A DNA stretch of 64,000 nucleotides, taken from positions 297,072 through 361,071 of the forward strand of contig NMRA01000208.1 in assembly GCA_002633005.1 (NCBI GenBank). The letters run 5' to 3'. Below, one piece after another: positions 11,001 through 23,000 of this stretch (the stretch's first letter is position 1; each line of letters begins with the position of its first letter). The translations under genes were made by a program, and so were the position numbers. Origin of the DNA: Phoronis australis (taxonomy: Eukaryota > Phoronida > Phoronidae). The notes beneath the pieces are model-generated. The model was not told where the DNA came from and did not search any database. It saw only the letters and a list, made by a program, of their open reading frames with translations.

Positions 11001-14000
11001 GTTGTTTTTATAAAAAGCACACCTGTTATTTGTTTGCCGGTAGATGTTAGTGAACGTTCTAGAATTACTTTATATACAACGAGCAGTTTTAGCAAAATGC
11101 ACACCATACCTTTGAATTGTAGCACAGATTGAATGGTAGCTTTTGCATGGAAGAAGCAATGCTTTTATTGTGGACACAAAGATTTTAACTGCTTTTACTT
11201 TATGTTTCTTGTAGGCGTAATGACGTGGATTTTAGATCCTAGACAGTTGTATTATAGGAATAAACAAAANTAAAATTGAGCAAATTATGCCTCACACTGA
11301 TTAAATGATCGAAGACTTGTCGCTAAAAGTACCTTCATTATAGTAGGCAGCTTGTATGCATACTACATACACACAAGTGAATGAGGACTATGTGCATCTT
11401 TCACCCCAAAGTCTCCAGCGAAGTTCTCGGCACATCAAAAGCTTGGTGACGCCATCACAAGTTACTGGTAGACGTCATTCATAGGCTTGGCCGAATGTGT
11501 ATTGGATGAGATAATTACTGTTGTGACTACACCGCCTGTTAAGCATGAGAGTTTCAAAGTCAAAAATGAACAATAAGTAAATAAAAGCAAATGTTCAATA
11601 TGGCTATTTATAAATTGAAAAGTAAATGTAAGCCATCTTGGAATATTTTTAAAATCAGTGCATTATTAGAGAAATTAGCACTGGAATACATGTATAGGTT
11701 TTCTTCAGCATCATATCCCCTGCTGTGAGCAGTTTAAAAATGGCCAGTTGCTGATTTGGGCAACTGAATGAAGGACTAATTACGGGAGTATTTGTTTGAG
11801 CTGGTAAGAATTAAAGATATTAACGGCCTCCTAAGATGCCCCTTTATGTGCAAAAGATACTTATAACAACAAGACTTGGATAGTTAAATCAGTGCACCTA
11901 AAAGCTTCCGGCATATGGTGGGCTTGTGGGATGGCCAGCGTCTTGACTGGGGCCAGTTGAGATGGTAGTACAGTCTAATTAACTCGTTGATATTTGTATC
12001 GCCACATGAATTTTGGAAGAGTTTCTGCTTAACCTAGTTAAGTGACCTAGATAAACCATGAAGTGAAGTTAATTTTTTATTAAAACAAAAATGTTTTGTA
12101 TTGAATTTAGTTGTCATCGAGAAGATTTTTTACACTCTTTTTTACTACAAAACAATATGTAAATTGTTTTGTAGTAAAGAAACTCTTATAATTTAACAAA
12201 AATAAATAAAAAACTCTTGAAAGAGTTAACACTAAGTAAAAGTAAATAACAAAGATCATCTGATTATGACAGAATAAGTGTGCAAAGAATAGTGATCAAT
12301 ATGTAAAAATATTAATCTTTGAAAAGATGGGAAAATAAAAAAGTTTAACATAGAAGTATGACAAGGTGCCAAAAATGAGGGGAGGTTACGGGTGAGTAAA
12401 ACTGATGAGTGTTTGCACAGGCAATATACTGCTTTAGAAGTTATATTTTGTCTGTACTCCTTCGACATTCACAGGAAATGTATTGCTTAGCAGTCGTCAT
12501 GCTTTTTTGCAAGGAGGCTATTTCCCATCTTTTGTCATTTGCCATCAATGCAAGAACATAGTAAGACTCAGTTTCATGTTCCACAGTATTGTGTGGAGTT
12601 ATCTTAGCTGTAGAGAAGTCTGATATTACCAAGATAGCTGTAGAGAAGTCTGATATTACCAAGATAGCTGTAGAGAAGTCTGATATTACCAAGATAGCTG
12701 TAGAGAAGTCTGATATTACCAAGATTCCATAGGGATATCTTAAGTGTGGGGTCAAGCATTCAAACTATTTAGCCAAGATGAAATTGCCCATTGGCAAGCG
12801 ATTTAGCAAGGCTTTATTTGAATCTGTCACACCTGGAACCAGAAATTCACAGCGCAGCAGTGCCATCTGGTGGCATACTTTTGTTGCCTTCAGATAAAAT
12901 GTTTACGGTACCGTAAGTATACTGTCTGTTGCAGATGGTGATGGGAACAGACCTGTCCCTGTTAGGAGGGCGCCCCCAGCCCCAGGTAGACCCCCACCCC
13001 CAGCCAGACCTACAAGCATGCCACCAAAGCCAGGTGTGTAGAATAGCAGGTGTGCTCAATCAATGTTGGAAGTGTCATCCTAAGACCATCAAATATTTTA
13101 CGAAAGCTCACAGTCTGTTTGGCGCAGTATCATTTCGTTGGCAAACTTAATTACAGTAATTATACTTTAGACTTTGACCTTTGTGGAATTTATCGTAAAA
13201 TTTTCTACTTGCGAATTTTTCCTTTTCTTGTTTTCAGTAACTACAGAAGTTGCTTGATTGAAAATGAAAATCATTGAATGTAATCATTTTTAATTAATAT
13301 GTTGTTTTTATAAAAAGCACACCTGTTATTTGTTTGCCGGTAGATGTAAGTGAACGTTCTAGAATTTCTTAATATATAACGAGTAGTTTTAGCAAAATGC
13401 ACGCCATACCTTTGAATTGTAGCACAGATTGAATGGTAGCTTTTGCATGGAAGAAGCAATGCTTTTATTGTGGACACAAAGATTTTAACTGCTTTTACTT
13501 TATGTTTCTTGTAGGCGTAATGACTTGGAATTTAGATCCTAGACAGTTGTATTATAGGAATAAACAAAATGTACATAGTCATATGACTTGACTTTTTTGA
13601 CATGTTCATTACCTGGCTGACTGCCTCAGTAACAGCATTGACTTGGATTCATTATCTGCATGTTTTAGTGAAATAGAAAACTATGTCGTGTATGCATTCA
13701 ATGCTTGTTCTCTTGTTGTGTGTCGCCTGCACGGAAACGCTAACATTGTTAAGACAATAGACTTTTTGTTTGTAATTCAAAAATCTCCCTGATATTGCAG
13801 AATTTCTTTCTAGAATTATCTTTCAAGTGCAGTAGACAGTTGTCAATCTAGAATTTTCACCTTTTTAACTTAAAATCAGTACAAAAGACCATAGCAGCTA
13901 GCGTTTCACCTGTGAAAAAGTTAACTTCAGAAACTAGTCATGAAACTTTAAAAAGTAGAGATTGGTTCAGATTTGATACAAAAGAGGTCGTGACCAGATA

Positions 14001-17000
14001 TTTAGTGAAATGACTTTTTAGTTAACAAATTGCATTATTAATTTATTATGATAATAAATCTTTGGGAGTTTTTTTTGTTGTTCGTTTAATGAATAGATCT
14101 GACTTGTTATGTCTTTAGTGCGTTCTTCCACGTCGTCCAAGCCATTACCGCCACCACCGTCTGGTGAATCAAGGTCTACTGGACAGAGAAGGTATGTGTA
14201 ACAAGTCATTAATCATTGACATGAAAAATTTTTGATATGGCCACTATTTTGTGGGTGCACATTGCCATTATCGCCTTCATCCGACGTGTTCACTGCATGT
14301 CTGTCCCTTTGGGGCTCATTTGATGTCCTCTGCTCATGTAGATTTTGGAACGTGTCTGACTTCTGTAGCGTCCTCTAGTGGTAATTTTGGTTTCTTTTCA
14401 TATGCCTCGAAGTATTTAAAACTCCTTGACAGACGTTGATGAGATTTAGTGAATCAGTTGCTGCAGTAAAGATGACCTATGCTGCACCCACTAGTGGCAT
14501 TTTCTATAATTTTTGTGTCTGTTTTCGGTAGTTATCTCCCTTATCCCCTAGAGGCAGTATAAACAGGTAAAATGCCAACATTTTGTCGCTGAACATTAAA
14601 TAAGAGTTAAAACACGGTTTTACTCATGATTTGTTTTTAGGCTTAAGCACCTAGTTTTGAATACTAGGCGCAGTTTTGAATATAAAGACCCATAGGCATA
14701 AAAGTAATGTATATACTGAACAGTAGATGAGCTGTTTGCTGCAACTTACCAGAAATGTTACCTGTTTCAAAAGCCTTTGTGGCATATTTTACTTAAGGAC
14801 TATTAAAGTTATTTTTAACCTTTTCAGTTGGTATCTATAAACTTTTTATAATTATATTATAATTATTAATGAAACTGGTAGTTCCTCAAATAGGAAATGA
14901 TGAGGCAATGAGTGAGTTCCAGAAAGGTCGATTGGTCCAAGTGACCTGTGTACCCTCACTTCTGACAACTGTTCTCAACGGCTGAGACAACCCTGTGTAC
15001 CCTCACTTTTGACAACTGTTCTCAACGGCTGAGACACCCACAACTGTTCAGCCTCAGCCCTGTTCCATAACAATTAGCCTTTGATTTTACCAATGCTGCT
15101 AGAAATAGATAATAAAAAACAGTAATTCAGCCAGTGTTTGCATTGTGTAATTTGCTCAAAGTGCCAAACTTTCAGTTTGAAGAAGAATTTTTTAAAAATG
15201 TCTAAAAAGATCCAAAGTACATTTCAGAGTATTAAACGATGCCTTCAAGACAGGTAATATTTCTCTTAAATGATGAAGACATAAAACAAGATAAGGATAG
15301 ATTTTGAATAAGAATAGCTGGCAATGACAAGCAATCTTGTTGGAAACATCTACAAGGCTTGTTGTTTCACTCACTGTCCTTAAGTATTCTTCTGGCGTAT
15401 TCATTGCCTTAAATTGATGACATGTCTCTGAATATCTCTTGTTGTCATGGAAACTGGGCAATATGTCAAATGTTTCTCCGTGTTTATGAGATGATAATCT
15501 CTTTACAAAATCTCTTTCTCTTTGCTTTACTAAAATACTCAGACACGGTTATTGATCTTGTGCCTGTTTTTGAGGAATAGCCATCTGTATTCTTGGCGTG
15601 TGTGGATTTGGTGGTTCATGTATTTTTCATTTGTTTTGATTGCTGCTCCAGAAAGTTGGAGATCACTGTGATTGGTGCAAAGCCTATGAGTGAAGTTGGC
15701 TTCCGAGACCTGAAGGGTGGGTCTGGTGGGGCTGTTGGTGCTGTGATGCCAAAATCTGCCAAGCAAGGTATGTGATCATGCCCATGTGGTTACTTTTGTT
15801 GTGTGGAAACTTTCTTCTCGTTTCAATAAAATATTGATCATATGGAAACCTTGTTTGTGTATTAATATAATATCTATTTACTTATTAATTTAACGTAATT
15901 GTCAACCTTTTTGATTTTTTAGTTGTTCAAAATATAATTTCCGCACATTAATATATAAAACTGCAAAATTTATTGTGTATTGTTGCGATCTCCTGTCTAT
16001 GCCCCTACAAGATTATTTGCTATACCGGCATGACTAGAAAATTATGAGACGGGATTGTTGATAATAACATTCTTTGGTATATTGAAAATGACACCCATTG
16101 GAGTCTGCTTTTAATGACATTTGAAAAACCTGTATTGAACAAGTAGGTGACGAGGTGCACCAAATTCTGTCTCTGTTCGCCCAGTGCTTCCTGCCTGTCA
16201 TGCATAGTCCATGTGTAACAATTAGCTTACATTCTCAGTGGGTTGTCATGTTTTGTGACTCGTAATTGTTTACTTTGTCTGGTTTTATTTCTACCTCAAG
16301 ACATCACATGACCAGTCTTGGAATTTAGCCATCTTTTTAACAAGTATCATTGCTGTGTCATGTAGTTGCTCTTTAGAGGTCCAACAAATATACAGGAAAT
16401 TTGACCGGGTGTCTAGAAAGCATTGAACAGACAGCTGTGCCTCATGTTTCACAAAATCTGTACATTAGTGCCTGCTTCCAAACTGTTCTGATTCAGAAAA
16501 TATGTGGATCTATTGGTTGAATATGGGCAGCCGTATAAAAATAAACTTTTATTGGTTAAAAATTGTCAATTTTCAAAATATAAACATGTGCGATGTTATT
16601 GCTTGTAATTGGCAATATGCGATTTTATTGGTTGAAAAAATGTCAGATAAAATACGAAAATGTGCGATGATATTGGTTATATTTGTCATTTTAAGTTTAA
16701 AAATGTGGGATTTTATTCTCGTTGAAATTATAAACATTTGATTTATCTGTGGAAAATGGACAATTTAAAAGTTAGTGGTCAAACATAAAAGGACTTTACG
16801 AAAGTTGACTATTACCTTAAATACAGTGTAGCGTCATGTCAAAAATATTGTGGTCTTTATACACCATCAGTATTTACATGCCTTGGGGTCAACATTTGGG
16901 ATGGTCATTTCTCCGGCCATCTTCAACGGATACAGTGTTCTTGTAACAACAAGCATGGGTATCTGGTACACTCATTGTAGGCAATTTAGATTGTAGTTTT

Positions 17001-20000
17001 TCCTGGTGCACGTCGAGGTTTGAACCTAGGATCTTTTGTTTGTCAGTCCTGCACCCTAACCACTAAGCCACTGAGTCATCCAATTGACTGTGATACCTGA
17101 AGACGGCCAGAGAAATGATCGACTGAATTGTCGTGCCAAAGTAATTAGGCTAGAGTTTGGTGTAAGTAGACCAATAGATTTTAGGAACATCTTCACATCA
17201 AAGCAGTTTTAGGAAGTCACTGTAGTCCACAGTACAGCCTTCATCCCTATTTATTAAACCAGTAAGAAACTGTTTTCTTCGACTTTTGTTTGCCTTCATT
17301 TGATTGATTGGTTGGATTAGTCCCCAATTACTCTGACTCTTGTTTTGTAAATTTTTTCATTCACGTCTTGACTTCTCTTCAGATCAACGTGCTAAGCCAG
17401 TGGTGCCACCTTCTGTTGGAAAGAAAGGGGTGAGAACACACCAACATTGACCTGTTTTACATGAAATGTTACCAGGCAACTGTGCTCAAAGTACTGTAGA
17501 CCATGTGACAAATAGTCGTGACCCACTCAGATCCTAGCCAAAAGCAGTCATATATATGCACTAGGAAAACGGGGCCAGCGTTCTATTGGCCGATTTTTGA
17601 GTGGGTCATGACCCTTTGTTTCGTACTCTTGTAAACCTGTGCCATTTTAGTTCTGCCTGATTATGAGATATGAACAGCCTTGAAATTTGGTTGTCATTTT
17701 AATCATTAATTTCCATGTCTTTTGGTCGTATGCTTTATCATGCAAACAATGGCCAAAGATGCAGAGATTTCGAGCGACTGTCGTTAAAAGTATTATTCTT
17801 GAAAACTATTGTGTGCTCTACAAATTTTATCTTAATACCTGTCTGTATAAGTCGTAGAAACACTTATTTTGAGTTTGTAATGAAAATGAATCGGATAACT
17901 TTAGAGATAAGTTAGAGCTTGAGTTAGAAGGTGTGATTTCGGGCCTCGCTGTTGTCATGGTAACCAGCTGTTCCAATCTGTTCACAGCCTCCCCCTGCCT
18001 ACCAGGACATCTATGCTGTTCCAGACAAAGCTAAGAAGTCCTCAGGTCCTGCTGTCACAGATGATCTACTGGACCTCTCTAGCCCCACACTCCCTCCCCA
18101 TAAAGGTGAATTGGGTAAGTGTGTCTAAGACATTTTGGGCTCGGAGAAGCTAATTAGCTTGGGGGAGTTGTTAGTCATGGGTGCCGTTCACAAGATGGTA
18201 TCTCTCGGGTTAATTTGAAAATTTATCTAAGTGGCCCAAATTTCTTCCAAATCCATTTCTGAGGTTCTTAAATTTTTCAGTCTCTAATCAGTAATCATTA
18301 AGGAGGCATTCTAGTTTTTACCTTACATTTACAGGTAAGCCCAAAGCCAACACTCCTTCATCAGACGAGGACTGCCCGCCACCCCCTGTACCTCAGCGCA
18401 CTTCTGCATCAGGGTTCACCAAGCCCCCTGAAGAGGACTTACTTATTGACTTTGATGCACCAGATCCTGTAGTACCAAAACCAGTGAACAAACCAACAAT
18501 TATCTTGCCAAGCAGAGTGAACTCTGCGCCATTAAGTGCAAATGGAAATGAAAGTGCTCCTCCCAAGAAAGTTGGACCGTCCATCATTCTTCCTCCCAAA
18601 CCAAAGGCAACTATCCAAGCCAGCTCTGTAAATACTGAATTAGTGAACAGTGTAAACAAACCGCTACTGGCTGCAAAGCCTAGACCACCAGTTGCCAGTA
18701 AACCGAGTGTGGTCAAACCTAAAAGTGGTGCTGTATCTTCTTCATCTGATGAATCACCTGTAGAGCAGTGGTCCCCAATGACAGTGCCAACCATAATTGC
18801 CATCCCAAAAAAGAACCCAAAACCAACAGTGATATCGCCAGAAATGCACAATCGAGAGGACAGAGGAGAATTTGATAATCCTGGATACGATGATGCCCCT
18901 GCACAGGCAAATAGTACCAGCAGACCACCTCCCACAATAATAAAACCTAGCAGTTCCTTGCCTCCTTCACCTTGTAAAGCTGATAAACCTCTGCCACCCA
19001 AACCAAAAGCTTCAATAAAAGCAAATTTGGAAAAGAAGAATGTACAGAAACAGGCTGCTCCTACTGACGTGTTAACGTCAAACTCCAAAACTCCTACTGT
19101 GGGCATGCTGATAGATTTGGGTGATTTTAGTGCAGCAGTTGAAGAAACAAAGCCGGTCAAACCAGTCCCTGTTGCAAAGAAAGCACCACCTGTCAGACCC
19201 CCTAGGTTAGTATCTGTATTATGACGTTGGACAGTTCAGTTACCTCTTTATTTAGCAGGGAAAAAATGTAAACTAATATTGGACTTAAATTTAAAGTGAG
19301 CGACTTTGCGTCCTCATCACTAGGACTTTCAATATCAACTGGATGTCTAATATTCACTGATTCTCTTCATTTAGTGTATGTCTCATATGGACGCATAGTA
19401 CGTACATGTACTAGATTGAGTATATTACATCTCATACCAGAATGACTTTGGGAAAATCATACTTGAACAGTCTCCAAGTATTCCGGCTATATATCACATT
19501 ACATCAGGTTTAGTATGTGGTGATAAATCTAGTTCAGGGCCAAGTTCTATTGTGTAGCAGGTGTTTGCATTAGCTCCACTATCAGCACTGGTTATGTAGT
19601 GTTGGGCAACATTACTACTAGTGTTCTTTGATGGTGACTAATACCCTTTGACCCTGCTCTATTGTTGACACATAATTGGCTTTGAATATAATCCCTGTTT
19701 ATGACACCAGTCCTAACAAAGCAAGTTGCATGACTGTGTTTATTTCATTAACCAATTAGTTTCTACTGCTTCATTGAATTTTGGCCAGCCTTAAATTGCC
19801 TGAGCAGGTATCTGGCATCGTCTGTTTTACATGGATCATCCCAATGTTCCTCAATACTAGGTTGCCAATATTACATCTGTCTATTGCTGCGTTGATCTGT
19901 CCGCTGCTTAGTTCTTAAATATCATGACAGGTCTCAGTTATTTTTTGTCACAGAGTAGCATGTCAAAGAATGGCCAGTACGTTGTTCTGGTGAAGTTTGC

Positions 20001-23000
20001 CACAAGACATTTCGCAGGGATTCCTCGACACCAGTTGTTCTTGTTGACAGTAGCGCCACCTGTTTCCTGTATGATCCATGCGTTTCTCTGTTGCAGTTTC
20101 AAAGAGAAAACTCCCCCTCCTGCCAAGCCATCAGCACCTCCCAATATTAAACCGGCAGAGCTGTCTGGTGCCAAACCAACAAGCCTTTCGCCAGCCAAAA
20201 CCTCTGCTCCTCTAAGTAAGCTGAAGAAGACAAAACCACCAAAGCCTCCACTGCCAAAGAGACCTGGTCCTGGACATGTCCTTTATCATTATGTTGTTGA
20301 AGGACCTCATGGAATAGCTTTGTATGACTATGAGCCTGCAAACATTGATGAGTTAGCATTCAAGGTATTTATTGATTGCCTCCATATTGCCTTGCCTGTA
20401 GACCCATGGGCCTATGTCTGAAATAATGCCTTTTTTCGCAGCCTTGTCAGTGCTTGACACCTAGGTTGATGCCAAGTCGTATTTGTCAACTTGGCAAAAA
20501 TTCCAGGTCGCCAAATGAAATCTGAGGTCACCAAAGCTAGCGTCGAAATAGTCAACTAAATGTCCTCTGTTCTTGCTGAAACTTACGCATACCTCTTCAA
20601 TTTCTTCCATAAAGAAATATGTGTTCGCCATGCAATCTCCTAGTTCAATTTCTCCAGCCTACAAAGATAGAACACAGACGATTGCATTAGCTGGTACACT
20701 AGAGAAGCATGTTTCACCGATCTTGCCCAATGTTTGGCGTCTGTTTACTTTTTGTTGTAATTTAAGCATGTGTTTGATGTGTGCTGAGAGCTGTTCTGTC
20801 CAGTGCACTGATTTGAAGAAATAAACGGAACAATTGTAATCCAAAGGTATTAAATCTAGGAAAATTGTTTAGTAATTCTAAGTTTGGAAGTCAACTCAAA
20901 CTTGGACACGAATTTCAGGGGGAATTATTGATACTCAAGTGGTTTGCATATTGGGATATGCACCTAAGTTTCATATGTAAGCTCAGGTCATGCTCCCTGC
21001 ATAGACCCATACATGCATTTGCGTGTAGGTGCACCCATATTGACATACCGCTATGCAATTTTTTACACTTTGCCTCTGTATCTTTTGAGTTTCTTGTAGT
21101 ATTTTTAAGAAACTTGGTAAATAGTTTTGTATTATCGTATTGTCGCGCCTTTAGGCCCACTGGCCTATATTTTCGCTGCCTTTTTACCCAAGTGATTTGC
21201 CTGTTGATGCATGTGCCTAAGTTTTGTACATAAGCACAGTTCTGCGCAGACACCCATTGGCCCAATGGTGTGGCAGTCTTGCTGGTTTTGCTGATTAGTT
21301 GATTAGATGATGGTGTAAAACTAGTAAATTGCATTCAAATTTGTAAATTTAACTTCTACTTTCCTGTGTTTTCTTCATCTGTAATCACTGGTTTATGAAT
21401 TACTTTGATAACCCTGCTCTTAGTAATACATCTGCCCCAGTTGGCCTGTGTATAAGTAAACACTGTTCAACAAAGGGTTTATGGTCCTGGGATAAGTGTG
21501 TTGTTACCCCACATGGGTTTTGAATAGCTAAACCTGGAATGGCATTGTTTTTCTTGACACGTTCTGAATCTTGAGTTTTTGTACTGTCAGGATTAGGCTT
21601 TAAAAATAATGTAATTGTATCTCTTTTTAGAACTGGTATTAACACTTAATTAATGGCTAATCCTAATCATATGGTAAGGTTTGTTTGATTTAGGACTCAA
21701 CGGGTCAGGAAAGTGGAATAAGATTTATTCACCGTTCTTTGGAAATACAAAGGAAATTTTATGTCATGCTTTTCAACAGTTTTTTTCTAAAGCTGTCCTC
21801 ATAAGCGTCATGGGAAAATGTTCATCATTTTTAGACAACCTGTGAACCATGACAGTTTTGACAACTATTTTGGTATTAAAATGAAAAAATGTTTTGTTTA
21901 GCATGTTAGACTGTGTGTGACTATAGACAAGACCTCAGCTAGTCTTGCCATATTAGTGGAACTGTGTCAAAAATTAGACAGCGTCTTGGTCTTCTCCGGC
22001 GTATATCACCATTTCTTCCCACAGAGGGGCGTGTGCAATATTTCAGCACTTGGTCTTGTATATTTCCTCTGTTCGTTTCTTGTAGTACCGTGTGGTCAGG
22101 ATGCAATGCAAAGTTGGTTTCCTCTTTATTGAAGGCTCAGAAGCAGGCGGCTAGACTTGTTCTAGGTGTACCTTTTGTCACTCCATCAACTCATATGTTT
22201 AGCAGACTGGGGTAGCTCCCTATTGACAAATATTTTTATATATAAGCATTTGTATGATGCATAAGTTAGTGTTTTCACAATAATGTACCAGAACTTATTT
22301 ATCTCGTAACCTCGTACTTGTTTCGAAACAGCCACCTAATCAGGACAAGATTTTTTACCTCAAACAATTGGTTTTTCCTTAACACAGAACATTCAACAGT
22401 GGAACAACTTGCCAAATAGTCTAAAGGAGGCTGACCGTTATGATGATTTCAGACTCAAACTCATTAGTTATCTGTGGTCGTCATAACTGTCCCTCCTTTT
22501 TGTCACTCCAATGTATATACCGTTTAAAATTTTTTCATTCATTTATTTATTTATTTTTAATTCAGACTCTATAAATCCAATTTGTAAACACTGTTTAATT
22601 TAATGTAATACTTTATAATTATAATTTAATCTATTTAATATCTATCTTAATCTAAATTAATTTATTTTAAATTAATTTATTTAATTAATTTTTGCTGTAG
22701 AGGACCATGCTATATATAAGCCTTTGGGTGAGGCATGCTTTTATCTATTGTATTTTATCCTCTATAAATAAATTTTTATTATTAATAGTGAGATATCATT
22801 GCTTCTTATTTTTATTTTCTTGTTTATTTTAGGCCTCTGATGTCATTGTGCTTATCAAACGCGTAAATGCTGATTGGCTGCTTGGTCGTAACGTTGACCG
22901 AGAGGGCATGTTTCCACAGAACTTCATTGATATTGTTCAACCACTGCCTGACAACAGTCCATCACAAGTATGTTATACACAACAGTCCATCACAAGTATG

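Larger units (their letters stand above)
11271..13569. repeat. Direct duplication copy B (about 2.30 kb)
   Basis: Copy B begins with the same bases as 9041 and ends with the same bases as 11269, then runs into unique intron. It is longer mainly because of three extra 30-bp repeat units at 12605-12724. It contains SH3D19 exon 2 copy B. Confidence 0.95.

Noticed and set aside
12441-12755. Minus-strand frame with repeated ILVISDFSTA
   Set aside because: It is created by the 30-bp tandem repeat and is mirrored without the repeats in copy A. There is no coding support.
18393-19160. 255-codon minus-strand open frame
   Set aside because: It is the reverse shadow of the large proline-rich SH3D19 exon. 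Phase-consistent splicing, Pro/Lys-rich motifs and SH3D19 order support the plus strand.
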